Source: Reyranella sp. CPCC 100927 (GTDB lineage Bacteria; Pseudomonadota; Alphaproteobacteria; Reyranellales; Reyranellaceae). Taken from it: DNA of 58,616 nucleotides. Position numbers and translations under genes: made by a program. The notes under the pieces were generated by a model. It was given only the letters and a program-made list of their open reading frames with translations, had not been told where the DNA came from and did no database searches. Positions within the stretch are counted from its first letter, which is position 1. Every line of letters begins with the position of its first letter. The stretch is from contig NZ_VOHA01000034.1 in assembly GCF_007859315.1 (NCBI RefSeq), forward strand, positions 1-58,616, given 5' to 3'. This document shows positions 38,159 through 46,156 of the stretch, one piece after another.

Positions 38159-38187
38159 CTTGTACATGCCTATACAACTCCTTGCAA
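38159..38187 (-). promoter_or_regulatory. Candidate promoter and HutC-type operator of the hut operon
   Basis: On the plus strand TTGTACATG (38160-38168) and CCTATACAA (38169-38177) form an imperfect palindrome (seven of nine pairs), matching the TTGTA...TACAA style of hut operators bound by HutC. On the minus strand TTGCAA (38187-38182) and TACAAG (38164-38159), 17 bp apart, are a promoter candidate that overlaps it. Repressor binding would block polymerase. Confidence 0.5.
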
Positions 38188-38233
38188 CAGGTACACCGTA
38201 GATGAAAATGCTTCGCGTGATGAGGGCTGGCGG

Positions 38234-38995
38234 CTATCCGACCAGGATGCTGCCGTCGGCGCGGAAGCGGCTGCCCAGGCGATAGCGCGGCCCCGGATGC
38301 AGGCAGCGCACGAACGTCACCGGCGTGCCGTGGGACCAGGTCCGGCGCGTCAGCAGCAGGCAGGGCTGGCTGGCCGGCATCTGCAGCTGCGTGGCCTCCT
38401 CGGGCGTCGGCAGGACGGCATCGACCACGTGTTCCATCTGGTCGAAGTGCACGTGGCGCAACAGGTACTCGGCCGGCGGGTGGCGGGTGAAATCCTGCTG
38501 GAGGAAGTTCGGCGCCATGCGCGGGTTCACGTAGCGGTCCTCGCGCTGGATGGGGACGTTGTCCTCGTAGTGTACGCAGAGCGAGTGATAGACCGACTCG
38601 CCGGTGCGCAGGTCGAGCGCGCTGGCGCTTTCCATGCTGGCCGCGACGCGGGCCTTCGACAGGACCTCGCAGCGATAGTCGTGGCCGCGCTGGCGGATTT
38701 CGTCGGCGATGTTGGCGATCTGCAGCAAGGTGGACTGCGGCTTCTCGGTGGCGACGAACGAGCCGACGCCCGTGACGCGCACGATTCTGCCCTGTTCGGC
38801 CAGCTCGCGCAGCGCGCGGTTGGCGGTCATGCGCGCGATGCCGAATTCGGCGACCAACTCATGCTCGGACGGCACGCGGTCGCCAGGCTTCCACGTGCCG
38901 TCAGCGATCTTGCCGGCGATGAAGTCCTTGACCTGCCGATAACGGGCAGCCGGCGCCACGGCGTGCGCGGCAGAGCGGCGGGAACCGGCGCTCAT
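38234..38995 (-). CDS. hutC: HutC-family transcriptional regulator (GntR superfamily)
   Basis: 253 residues. The N-terminal winged helix (YRQVKDFIAGKIADGTWKPGDRVPSEHELVAEFGIARMTANRALRELAEQGRI) and the C-terminal UTRA domain (AEYLLRHVHFDQMEHVVDAVLPTPEEATQLQM) are typical of HutC. Its inducer in other bacteria is urocanate. It lies upstream of the operon and in the same orientation, with 96 bp between it and the first structural gene. The gene probably regulates itself as well, but no second operator is obvious upstream of it (38996-39233). Confidence 0.9.
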   Translation of the reverse strand: MSAGSRRSAAHAVAPAARYRQVKDFIAGKIADGTWKPGDRVPSEHELVAEFGIARMTANRALRELAEQGRIVRVTGVGSFVATEKPQSTLLQIANIADEIRQRGHDYRCEVLSKARVAASMESASALDLRTGESVYHSLCVHYEDNVPIQREDRYVNPRMAPNFLQQDFTRHPPAEYLLRHVHFDQMEHVVDAVLPTPEEATQLQMPASQPCLLLTRRTWSHGTPVTFVRCLHPGPRYRLGSRFRADGSILVG

Positions 38996-39119
38996 GCGAC
39001 GATGACGGCAACGGGTTCGGCGCGAAGGCTATCTGTGAACCGCACGGTGATCATGAACTCGGCGTAACGGGCCGGCAGTGTAATGTCTTGAATGCGACAT
39101 ATCCATCGGCACGTCGGCG

Positions 39120-39235
39120 AACCTGGGAGCGCGGGCGTCTCGCCCGCTCATGTCAGACAAGACTTTGCTGTTGGCCTTGAGCGGGCGGGACCCTTCGGCA
39201 AGCTCAGGGCAGGCTGCCCGCGCTCCCGGGAGCCT
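39120..39235. repeat. Imperfect inverted repeat (family C)
   Basis: CTGGGAGCGCGGGCG at the left is mirrored by CGCGCTCCCGGG at the right, and CGCCCGCTCA by TTGAGCGGGCG inside. A related left half recurs at 43310-43327 (CCTGGGAGCGCGGGCG). It lies next to the 3' end of a small membrane gene. Confidence 0.6.
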
Positions 39236-39428
39236 AGCCTTTGCTGCCGCCGTTGGTTTCCCGGCGCATGACTTCCGGGAAGACCCACATGGCGGCCACC
39301 ATGAAGATGCCGAGGAACGCTACGGCGTACTTGGGTCCGACCATGCCGAGGGAGTCCTGGTAGACGTAGGCCGCGGCGGCGACCAGCAGGACGATCACGG
39401 ACAGGGCCAGCTTGATCGGTAAGGGCAT
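39234..39428 (-). CDS. Small membrane protein
   Basis: 64 residues from ATG 39428, with GGAGG 7 nt upstream. It has two transmembrane segments (LALSVIVLLVAAAAYVYQ and YAVAFLGIFMVAAMWVFP) and a short polar C-terminus. No family is recognised. It is 16 bp downstream of the desaturase-like gene on the same strand and may be a small partner of it. Confidence 0.65.
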   Translation of the reverse strand: MPLPIKLALSVIVLLVAAAAYVYQDSLGMVGPKYAVAFLGIFMVAAMWVFPEVMRRETNGGSKG

Positions 39429-39444
39429 TGTCGCCTCCGTCGGA

Positions 39445-40227
39445 TCACTCGGCAGGTTGTGGTTGGCCGCCAACGGGCGTGCGGGACGTGCGGCGCATGT
39501 CCTGTTTCACGAAGCGCGTGCTGTAGCCGTTGAACACGTGGCCCAGCAGGCCGCGATTGAGATCGGATGTGCCGAACAGCCAGTCCATGACCGGGAAGGT
39601 GAGGTTCATGTTGCGCTCCATCATGATCGACTGGCTGTGATGGGCAGCGTGGTGGCGGCGGATCGTGTTGACGAACGGCATGTGGCGCACGAAGGCGTTC
39701 TCGCCGACATGGCAGCAGAAATGCATGAACTCGTAGATCAGGTACATCGATGTGGTCGTCGAGATGAACAGCCAGCCGGTGTTGGGCGAGAACAGCCAGC
39801 CGAGCGCGATCGCCGCCGGGATCGACATCAGGATGAAGGTCGCCAGTGCATAGGGCGGGAAGAAGGTGACGCGCCAATCGCGGTGATCGGCGAAGCGCAT
39901 CTCGCCATCGGTGAAGAACTGGTGGTGCATCAGCGTGTGGCGGTTGTAGATCGCGCGTGCCGCCTTGATGCCCAGCGGCCGATGCATGACGTAGCGGTGG
40001 ATCCACCACTCGAAGAAGTTGCAGAGCAGGAACGTCGCCGGCACGACCAGCAGCTCGCGCCACGTCACGCCATTCATGTTGGCGATGTAGATGTAGAGCG
40101 CCGTCAGGCCGATCACGTAGATGATCAGAACGTGCAGCCAGCCATGGTACCAGCCGGCGACGCGCTCGCGATAGGTGGCGCGATAGGTGCGCTGGCGCTG
40201 GCTCATCGGACTGGCAGCGAGTTCCAT
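39445..40227 (-). CDS. Sterol desaturase/fatty-acid hydroxylase superfamily protein
   Basis: 260 residues from ATG 40227 (GGGAGGA upstream). Four or more membrane helices and the histidine clusters HRYVMHR, HTLMHHQ and RRHHAAHH are present, the pattern of membrane di-iron hydroxylases and desaturases. Substrates in bacteria range from carotenoids and sterols to fatty acids and ceramides; none can be chosen here. The following small membrane gene may be coupled. Confidence 0.82.
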   Translation of the reverse strand: MELAASPMSQRQRTYRATYRERVAGWYHGWLHVLIIYVIGLTALYIYIANMNGVTWRELLVVPATFLLCNFFEWWIHRYVMHRPLGIKAARAIYNRHTLMHHQFFTDGEMRFADHRDWRVTFFPPYALATFILMSIPAAIALGWLFSPNTGWLFISTTTSMYLIYEFMHFCCHVGENAFVRHMPFVNTIRRHHAAHHSQSIMMERNMNLTFPVMDWLFGTSDLNRGLLGHVFNGYSTRFVKQDMRRTSRTPVGGQPQPAE

Positions 40228-40446
40228 GGCATCCTCCCTCGGATCGCTCGAGCGCACTAACATATCAATGGTCTATCACAAATGCAATCGAACGCGGCAG
40301 TCAGGTTCACGGTGAAGCCAAAGGCCAGCGATTTCAAGCATCTATAGGTTCGCTTCCGCCGCTGGTCGTGGCTCGTGATCGCCGATTGCCATGCTGCTGA
40401 CGTGCGACTAATATGTCAGAAACTAATACCAGCGGGAGAAATGCTC

Positions 40447-41859
40447 ATGAGCGTCAAGGCGATCGATGGCGATATGGCGCCACGAGACATGACGACCGCG
40501 CCGGCAGGGGTGGCGGCATCGCCGGCGATGATTGCCGCCCGGCTCGAGCGGCTGCCGCTCACGTCCTATCAGCGCACCTTGTTCCTGATCATCGCGACGG
40601 CCTGGTTCTTCGATTCGATCGATCTGGGCACCCTGACCTTCGTCCTCGGCTCGATCCGCACCGAATTCGGCTTGAGCACGGCGCAGGCCGGGCTGCTCTC
40701 CAGCATGAGCTTCATCGGCATGTTCTTCGGCGCCAGCCTTGCCGGCATGGCCGCCGATCGTTTCGGTCGCGCCATCGTGTTCCAGGTCAGCATGATTTTC
40801 TGGGGCCTGGGCAGCCTGGCGTGCGGATTGGCTCCGGATGTCTGGACCTTGGCCGCGGCGCGGGTGCTGGTCGGCTTCGGCATGGGCATGGAGTTTCCGG
40901 TCGCGCAGTCGATCGTGTCGGAAATCATCCCGGCGGCCAAACGCGGGCGCTACATGGCCCTGCTGGAGGGCTTCTGGCCGCTCGGCTTCATCGCCGCCGG
41001 CTTGCTGTCCCTGGTCATATTGCCGTTGTGGGGATGGCGTGGCCTGTTCATCGTCGAGGCCATTCCGGCGCTCTATGTGCTCTACATTCGCCGGGCCGTT
41101 CCGGAATCGCCGCGCTGGCTGGCCGATCACGGGCAGCTGGCACAAGCCGATCGCATCACGTCCGAGATGGAGGCCCGGGTCGAGCGCGCATCGGGCCGCG
41201 CGCTGCCGCCGGTCGCGGCCGTGCCAGCGACGACGTCGCGGCAGGAGCAACGCTTTTCCTTCGCGTATCTGTGGGCACCGCAATATGCCCGGCGCACCGT
41301 CATGTTGTGGTGTCTCTGGTTCTTCGCCCTGTTCGGCTACTACGGGCTCACCACCTGGCTGGGCGCCTTGTTGCAGCAGGCCGGCTTCGCCGTTACCAAA
41401 TCGATCAGCTACACGGTGCTGATCTCGCTGGCGGGCGTGCCGGGCTTCTTCTTCGCGGCGTGGCTGGTCGAGGCGTGGGGCCGCAAGGGCACATGCGTGC
41501 TGACGCTCGTGGGCAGTGCCGTGTTCTGTTATTTCTACGGCACGGCGAGCAGCTTCACCCAACTGATCGCCTGCGGCCTGGCGATGCAGTTCTTTCTGTT
41601 CGGCATGTGGTCGGTCCTCTATGCCTACACGCCCGAGCTCTATCCGACGCGGGCCCGCGCCACCGGTGCCGGCTGCGCCTCGGCCATCGGTCGGGTAGGA
41701 TCGTTGATCGGCCCCTATGCCGTCGGCGTCATCCTGCCGGCGTTGGGGCAGACGGGTGTCTTTTCGATGGGCGCCGGCGCCTTCCTGATCGCGGCCCTGA
41801 TCGTGCTGCTGCTGGGCGAGGAGACCAAGGGCCGCACACTGGGGGACATCTCGCATTAG
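40447..41859 (+). CDS. MFS transporter, aromatic acid/sugar-porter type
   Basis: 470 residues from ATG 40447 (GCGGGAGA upstream; ATG 40441 is too close to it). GMAADRFGRAIVFQ after helix 2, GFGMGMEFPVAQSIVSEIIPAAKRGRYMALL around helix 4-5 and PESPRWLADHGQ in the central loop are typical of the MHS/AAHS/sugar-porter branches, which import aromatic acids or sugars with protons. It is followed by a DUF6166 gene and a zinc alcohol dehydrogenase, likely co-transcribed. A half-site for the GntR operator (AATATGTC) occurs 30 bp upstream of its start. Confidence 0.85.
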   Translation: MSVKAIDGDMAPRDMTTAPAGVAASPAMIAARLERLPLTSYQRTLFLIIATAWFFDSIDLGTLTFVLGSIRTEFGLSTAQAGLLSSMSFIGMFFGASLAGMAADRFGRAIVFQVSMIFWGLGSLACGLAPDVWTLAAARVLVGFGMGMEFPVAQSIVSEIIPAAKRGRYMALLEGFWPLGFIAAGLLSLVILPLWGWRGLFIVEAIPALYVLYIRRAVPESPRWLADHGQLAQADRITSEMEARVERASGRALPPVAAVPATTSRQEQRFSFAYLWAPQYARRTVMLWCLWFFALFGYYGLTTWLGALLQQAGFAVTKSISYTVLISLAGVPGFFFAAWLVEAWGRKGTCVLTLVGSAVFCYFYGTASSFTQLIACGLAMQFFLFGMWSVLYAYTPELYPTRARATGAGCASAIGRVGSLIGPYAVGVILPALGQTGVFSMGAGAFLIAALIVLLLGEETKGRTLGDISH

Positions 41860-41881
41860 GGCGCTGGGGAGGACGACGGCG

Positions 41882-42178
41882 ATGAAAACCTATACCGGCG
41901 ATCGCACCATCGATGGCGTGAAGGTGACTGTCGATGGCCGACCGTTGCCGACCTGCGTCGAGATCGCAGCGCTCAGCCGCAACGGTTTCGAGTGGAGCTA
42001 CGAGGGGCCCGAGCCCGGCCAGCTGGCGCTGGCCTTGCTGGTGGATCATCTGGGCGATCCCGAACGCGCACGCAGCCTGGCGCCGGCCTTCATGCGCGCC
42101 GTGGTCGCCAACTTCGACAACGAGTGGCTGATGACGTCAGCCGACATGGACAAGGCGCTGGCCGCCTTGAAACCTTGA
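41882..42178 (+). CDS. DUF6166-like small protein
   Basis: 98 residues, with GGGGAGGA upstream of the ATG. The pattern YTGDRTIDGVKVTVDGRPLP, then GFEWSYEGPEPGQLALALLVDHLGD, then a terminal helix, is the one I associate with DUF6166, a family with no known function. It lies between an MFS transporter gene and an alcohol dehydrogenase gene with short gaps (22 and 17 bp). Confidence 0.7.
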   Translation: MKTYTGDRTIDGVKVTVDGRPLPTCVEIAALSRNGFEWSYEGPEPGQLALALLVDHLGDPERARSLAPAFMRAVVANFDNEWLMTSADMDKALAALKP

Positions 42179-42195
42179 ACGTCCGGGAGATCGCC

Positions 42196-43308
42196 ATGCC
42201 GCTCGAGTGTCGCGCCGCGGTGCTGCATGCCATCGGCTCACCGCTGTCGATCGAAACCGTGCGATTGCCCGACCTGCGGCCGACCGATGTGCTGGTGCGC
42301 GTGCGCGCCGCCGGCCTGTGCCATACCGACCTCGAGGTGATCGACGGCGCGCTGCCCTATCCGTTGCCGATCGTGCTGGGCCACGAGGCGGCCGGCGTGG
42401 TCGCCGCCGTGGGCTCGGCGGCGGTCGGCGTGCGGCCGGGCGATCACGTGGTGCTGTCGTGGAATCCGCATTGCGGCCACTGCTTCTATTGCGATCGCGA
42501 CCTGCCGATCCTGTGCGCCGACTATCTGCGGCTGGGCCCCCAGGCCGTCGCGTTCGACGGCGCCAGCCGCTTCAGCCTGCCCGACGGCCGGCAGGTCGGG
42601 CAGCTGATGTTCCTGGGTGCCTTCGCCGAGTACTGCATCGTGTCCGATCAGCAGGCGATCGTCATGCCGGCCGAGCTCCCTTTCGATCGCGCATGCCTGA
42701 TCGGCTGCGGCGTGATGACCGGCGCCGGCGCGGCGCTCAATGTCGCCCGCATTGCCTATGGCGACACCGTCATGGTGATCGGCTGCGGCGCCGTCGGGCT
42801 GTCGGCCGTGCAGGGCGCACGCCTGGCCGGTGCCGGTGCCATCATCGCGGTCGATCTCGACGATGCGAAGCTGGCGCTGGCCCGGCGCATGGGCGCCACG
42901 TCCGTGGTCAATGCCCGCCACCAGGACGCCGCTGCCGTGGCGCGCGAGGCCACGCAGGGCCGCGGGGCCGATGTCGTGCTCGAGTCGGCGGGCAGCGCGC
43001 TCGCGTTCCGTCTCACCGCCGAGGCGGTGCGGCCGGGCGGCGAGATCATCTGGCTGGGCAAGGTCGATGCCTCGACAGACGTTGCCTTCCGCTGGGGTGC
43101 CCTGATGCAGGAGAAGCGCATCCGCCGCTCCAGCTACGGCGGGGCGCGCCCGCGCCGCGATTTTCCGCGCCTGGCCCGTGCCTATCTCGACGGCGACCTG
43201 CTGCTGGATGAGCTGATTTCGCGCCGTATCGGGCTTGACGCCATCAACGAGGGCTTCGCCGCCCTGCGCCGCGGCGAGACCATCCGCAGCGTCGTACAGT
43301 TCGACTGA
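42196..43308 (+). CDS. Zinc-dependent alcohol dehydrogenase (MDR, class III/aryl-alcohol type)
   Basis: 370 residues from ATG 42196. The catalytic zinc ligands are seen in AAGLCHTDLE and GHEAAG; the structural zinc site is PHCGHCFYCDRDLPILC, with the C-x2-C-x2-C-x7-C spacing. The Rossmann loop is VIGCGAVGLSAVQGARLAGAG. It oxidises or reduces an alcohol/aldehyde with NAD. Its substrate could be the product of the acid imported by the neighbouring MFS protein. Confidence 0.87.
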   Translation: MPLECRAAVLHAIGSPLSIETVRLPDLRPTDVLVRVRAAGLCHTDLEVIDGALPYPLPIVLGHEAAGVVAAVGSAAVGVRPGDHVVLSWNPHCGHCFYCDRDLPILCADYLRLGPQAVAFDGASRFSLPDGRQVGQLMFLGAFAEYCIVSDQQAIVMPAELPFDRACLIGCGVMTGAGAALNVARIAYGDTVMVIGCGAVGLSAVQGARLAGAGAIIAVDLDDAKLALARRMGATSVVNARHQDAAAVAREATQGRGADVVLESAGSALAFRLTAEAVRPGGEIIWLGKVDASTDVAFRWGALMQEKRIRRSSYGGARPRRDFPRLARAYLDGDLLLDELISRRIGLDAINEGFAALRRGETIRSVVQFD

Positions 43309-43325
43309 CCTGGGAGCGCGGGCGC

Positions 43326-44024
43326 TCAGTCGTCGAGCGTCTTGCGGGCGAACTCCGCGATGTAGTCGATCAGGCGGTCCGATGCGGTGGCGGCGGCATC
43401 TTCGACGCCGCGCTCGATCGCCGTGGCGACATCGGCATGCAGGCGCGCCGCGCGCGGCAGGTCGGCGACCTCCTTGTAGTGCTGGTACCAGAAGCGCCGC
43501 GACAGGCCGTGCATCAGGCCCATCGAGCGGCTGGCGAACTCGTTGCGCGCCGCCTCGGCGCTCAGCACGTTGAAGCGCTGGTCCAGCCGCATGAAGGCGA
43601 TGTCGTCGCCGGTGCGCGCCGCGGCCATCATGCCGTCGGCGATGTCGGCGAATTCGCTCCGCTCGGCTGCCGTGGCGCGCGCCGCCGCCAGGCGCGCGAT
43701 CAGCCGCTCGACCTCGCGGCGCACTTCCAGCAGACGCAGCTGCGTGCGGATGTTGATCTCCGACACCATCACCCCGCGGCGCGGCATGATGACGACCAGG
43801 CCGTCATGGGCCAGCCGCTGCAAGGCCTCGCGGATCGGCGTGCGACCGATCGCGAGCTTGTGCGCCAGGGTCTGTTCCGATAGCACCGTACCGGGCTGCA
43901 GGCGCAGGGTGACGATCAGTTCCTCGAGCTGACGATAGGCGCGGGCGGTCAGGGTTGTCTCGTCGGCGTCATCCTCAGGCGCTGCCTTGCGCCGACGCGG
44001 TGCCTTGGCCTTGACGCGGCTCAT
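43326..44024 (-). CDS. GntR-family regulator with FCD ligand domain
   Basis: 232 residues. TVLSEQTLAHKLAIGRTPIREALQRLAHDGLVVIMPRRGVMV is the winged helix; the C-terminal helices include LLEVRREVERLIARLAAARA and RLDQRFNVLSAEAARNEF, typical of the FCD (FadR-C) domain. Such regulators respond to organic acids. A perfect operator-like palindrome lies in the gap to the divergent MFS gene, and its half-site recurs before the MFS gene at 40447, so it may control both. A tail of basic residues precedes the helix-turn-helix. Confidence 0.85.
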   Translation of the reverse strand: MSRVKAKAPRRRKAAPEDDADETTLTARAYRQLEELIVTLRLQPGTVLSEQTLAHKLAIGRTPIREALQRLAHDGLVVIMPRRGVMVSEINIRTQLRLLEVRREVERLIARLAAARATAAERSEFADIADGMMAAARTGDDIAFMRLDQRFNVLSAEAARNEFASRSMGLMHGLSRRFWYQHYKEVADLPRAARLHADVATAIERGVEDAAATASDRLIDYIAEFARKTLDD

Positions 44025-44141
44025 CGAACCGGAACCTCCATGGGCTGAACGACAACCCAGTTGTCGATCAGCAACATATTACAGTTTCGGTTCCGCACTG
44101 TCTCGGATCCGCTCCGGCGGAGACCCGCCTGTGCATTTTCC

Positions 44142-44161
44142 AATATGTCGCTTGACATATT
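44142..44161. promoter_or_regulatory. GntR operator-like palindrome
   Basis: AATATGTC-GCTT-GACATATT is a perfect 8-bp inverted repeat with a 4-nt centre, in the gap between the divergent GntR and MFS genes. It contains TTGACA (44152-44157), a consensus -35, although no good -10 follows at the right distance. Half-sites related to it occur at 44073-44081 and 40410-40417. Confidence 0.6.
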
Positions 44162-44225
44162 AAGGCAAATATTCAAAGGATATGCTTTGAATATAAAACC
44201 ATCATCATCGAACCAGGAAACCGCC

Positions 44226-45671
44226 GTGACCCGGGCCGAACCCAATTGGGGCGCATTGCTCCGCGGCAAGAACGCGATCCGCTCGCTGGCGCTGGCCGGC
44301 GGCGTCGCGTTGCATGCGATCAACGTGTACCTCGCCACCACCATCCTGCCCTCCGTCGTCAAGGATATCGGCGGGCTCGACTACTACGCCTGGAATACGA
44401 CGCTGTTCGTGGTCGCCTCCATCCTCGGCTCGGCGCTGTCCGCCAGGCTGTTGCAGCGCACAGGCCCGCGTCGCAGCTACATCATCGCCGCGCTGCTGTT
44501 CGCCCTGGGCACGTTGATCTGCGCCGCGGCGCCGACCATGCCGGTCATGCTGGTCGGCCGATTCGTGCAAGGCTTCGGCGGCGGGTTCCTGGTGGCACTG
44601 TCCTACGCCATGATCCGGCTGCTGTTCGACGAGACGCTGTGGCCGCGGGCGATGGCCCTGGTGTCGGGCATGTGGGGCGTGGCCACCCTGGTGGGACCGG
44701 CACTCGGCGGCGTGTTCGCCGAACTCGATGCGTGGCGCGCGGCGTTCTGGTCGCTGATCCCGGTCACCGTTCTGTTTGCGATACTGGCCGGCGCCATGCT
44801 GCCCCGGCGCACGGTCGATGGCGCGGCGCGCGCGGCACTGCCGTGGGCGCAGCTGATCCTGTTGACGGCTGCCGTGCTGGCGGTGTCGGCCGGCAGCGTG
44901 ATGTCGGGTCTCGCCTGGAGTATCGCCGGCGTCATCGCGGCGGTCGTCCTGACGGCGCTGCTGATCTGGATCGAGGCCGGCGCCCGGCAGCGCCTGCTGC
45001 CGCAAGGCGCATTCCGGATCGCGGCGCCGCTGGGCGCGCTGTATGCGACGATGTCGCTGTTGGCCGTCACCGTCACCAGCAGCGAAATCTTCGTGCCGCT
45101 GTTCCTTCAGGTGCTGCATGGTCTGCCGCCGCTGGTGGCGGGTTATCTCGCGGCGCTGATGGCGGCGGGCTGGACATTGGGCTCGATCACCGGCTCGGGT
45201 GCCCGGGGCGGCGGCGTCGGCCGCGCGATCCAGGCGGCGCCGCTGCTGGCGTTTGCCGGCATGGTCGTCCTGTCGATCCTGATCCCGGCCGGCAGCGCCG
45301 CCGATTGGGCACGCCTGGGGCCGATCTGCGTCGGCCTGGTTGTCGTCGGTTTCGGTGTCGGCATGAGCTGGCCGCATCTGCTGACCCGCGTGCTGCAGGT
45401 GGCGCCACGCGATGAGCAGGACCTGGCGTCGGCCTCGTTGACGACCGTGCAGCTCTTTGCCACCGCCCTGGGTGCGGCGCTTGCCGGCATGGTGGCCAAC
45501 CTCGCGGGCCTGACCGAGCCGGGTGGCGTGACGGGCACGGCCAACGCGGCGCGCTGGCTTTTCGGCGTCTTCGCGGTGACGCCGGCGCTGTGCATCCTGA
45601 CGGCCCGGCTGTGCGCGCGCCTGCAACCGCGCCCGGTCGCCCACCAGCCAAGCTTGCAAGCCGCGGAGTAA
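44226..45671 (+). CDS. MFS drug/solute transporter, DHA2 (EmrB/QacA) type
   Basis: About 481 residues from GTG 44226, with AGGAAA just upstream; longer ATG starts would cross the operator. About 14 helices, with SARLLQRTGPRRSYIIAALLF after helix 2 and FVQGFGGGFLVALSYAMIRLLFDE around helix 4-5, are typical of DHA2 proton-driven exporters. Export of toxic compounds or lipids is common for this type. It is divergent from the GntR gene, which presumably controls it. Confidence 0.82.
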   Translation: MTRAEPNWGALLRGKNAIRSLALAGGVALHAINVYLATTILPSVVKDIGGLDYYAWNTTLFVVASILGSALSARLLQRTGPRRSYIIAALLFALGTLICAAAPTMPVMLVGRFVQGFGGGFLVALSYAMIRLLFDETLWPRAMALVSGMWGVATLVGPALGGVFAELDAWRAAFWSLIPVTVLFAILAGAMLPRRTVDGAARAALPWAQLILLTAAVLAVSAGSVMSGLAWSIAGVIAAVVLTALLIWIEAGARQRLLPQGAFRIAAPLGALYATMSLLAVTVTSSEIFVPLFLQVLHGLPPLVAGYLAALMAAGWTLGSITGSGARGGGVGRAIQAAPLLAFAGMVVLSILIPAGSAADWARLGPICVGLVVVGFGVGMSWPHLLTRVLQVAPRDEQDLASASLTTVQLFATALGAALAGMVANLAGLTEPGGVTGTANAARWLFGVFAVTPALCILTARLCARLQPRPVAHQPSLQAAE

Positions 45672-45693
45672 TGTCCCCGGGAACGACGAGGGA

Positions 45694-45720
45694 GTTGAAT
45701 TACGGCCGTTGACGCCTCAG
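45694..45720 (+). promoter_or_regulatory. Candidate heat-shock (RpoH-type) promoter of the hsp20-lon pair
   Basis: GTTGAA (45694-45699) and CCTCAG (45715-45720) are separated by 15 bp, near the RpoH pattern CTTGAA-N13/17-CCCCAT. The start near 45728 leaves about 23 nt before ATG 45751. The palindrome CGTGTC-T-GACACG (45724-45736) lies over the start. Confidence 0.35.
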
Positions 45721-45750
45721 ATTCGTGTCTGACACGGATGGTGAGGCCCG

Positions 45751-46152
45751 ATGACCGTACATGATTGGATGTGGTCGGAGGCGGTCGAAATGATCGCACG
45801 TGCCGACAGGATGCATCGGGAGCTCTTTCGCCCGGTGGGCGCGATGGCGCAGGTGCCGACATGGCAGCCGCCCGTCGATATTCTGGAAACCGATCACGAG
45901 GTCCTGGTTCTCGTCGCCTTGCCGGGCGTCGATGCTGAGCAGGCCGAGGCCGTGATCGAGGACGATGGCCATCTTGTCATCGGCGGCACGCGGGTTCTGC
46001 CGCCGGCGTTGCGCACGGCGACCATCCATCGGCTCGAACTGCCGCAGGGACGTTTCTATCGCCGCCTGCCGTTGCCGCCGGGGCGGTACAGTGATGTGCG
46101 TCGCGCCACGGTCGACGGCTGCCTGCTGATCACCTTGCAGAAGGCAGTTTAA
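45751..46152 (+). CDS. Small heat-shock protein, Hsp20/alpha-crystallin family
   Basis: 133 residues. The alpha-crystallin core runs from WQPPVDILETDHEVLVLVALPGVD to CLLITLQKAV; the strand pattern with ELPQGRFYRRLPLPPGRY is characteristic. It would bind unfolding proteins without ATP. It is 4 bp upstream of lon, so the holdase and the ATP-dependent protease are made together. The C-terminal I-x-I tail found in many homologues is short here (LLITL). Confidence 0.87.
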   Translation: MTVHDWMWSEAVEMIARADRMHRELFRPVGAMAQVPTWQPPVDILETDHEVLVLVALPGVDAEQAEAVIEDDGHLVIGGTRVLPPALRTATIHRLELPQGRFYRRLPLPPGRYSDVRRATVDGCLLITLQKAV

Positions 46153-46156
46153 GCCC

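Noticed and set aside
44061-44225. Longer N-terminus for the DHA2 transporter
   Set aside because: It would place coding sequence over the operator and promoter region and adds a non-homologous leader; GTG 44226 has its own ribosome site.
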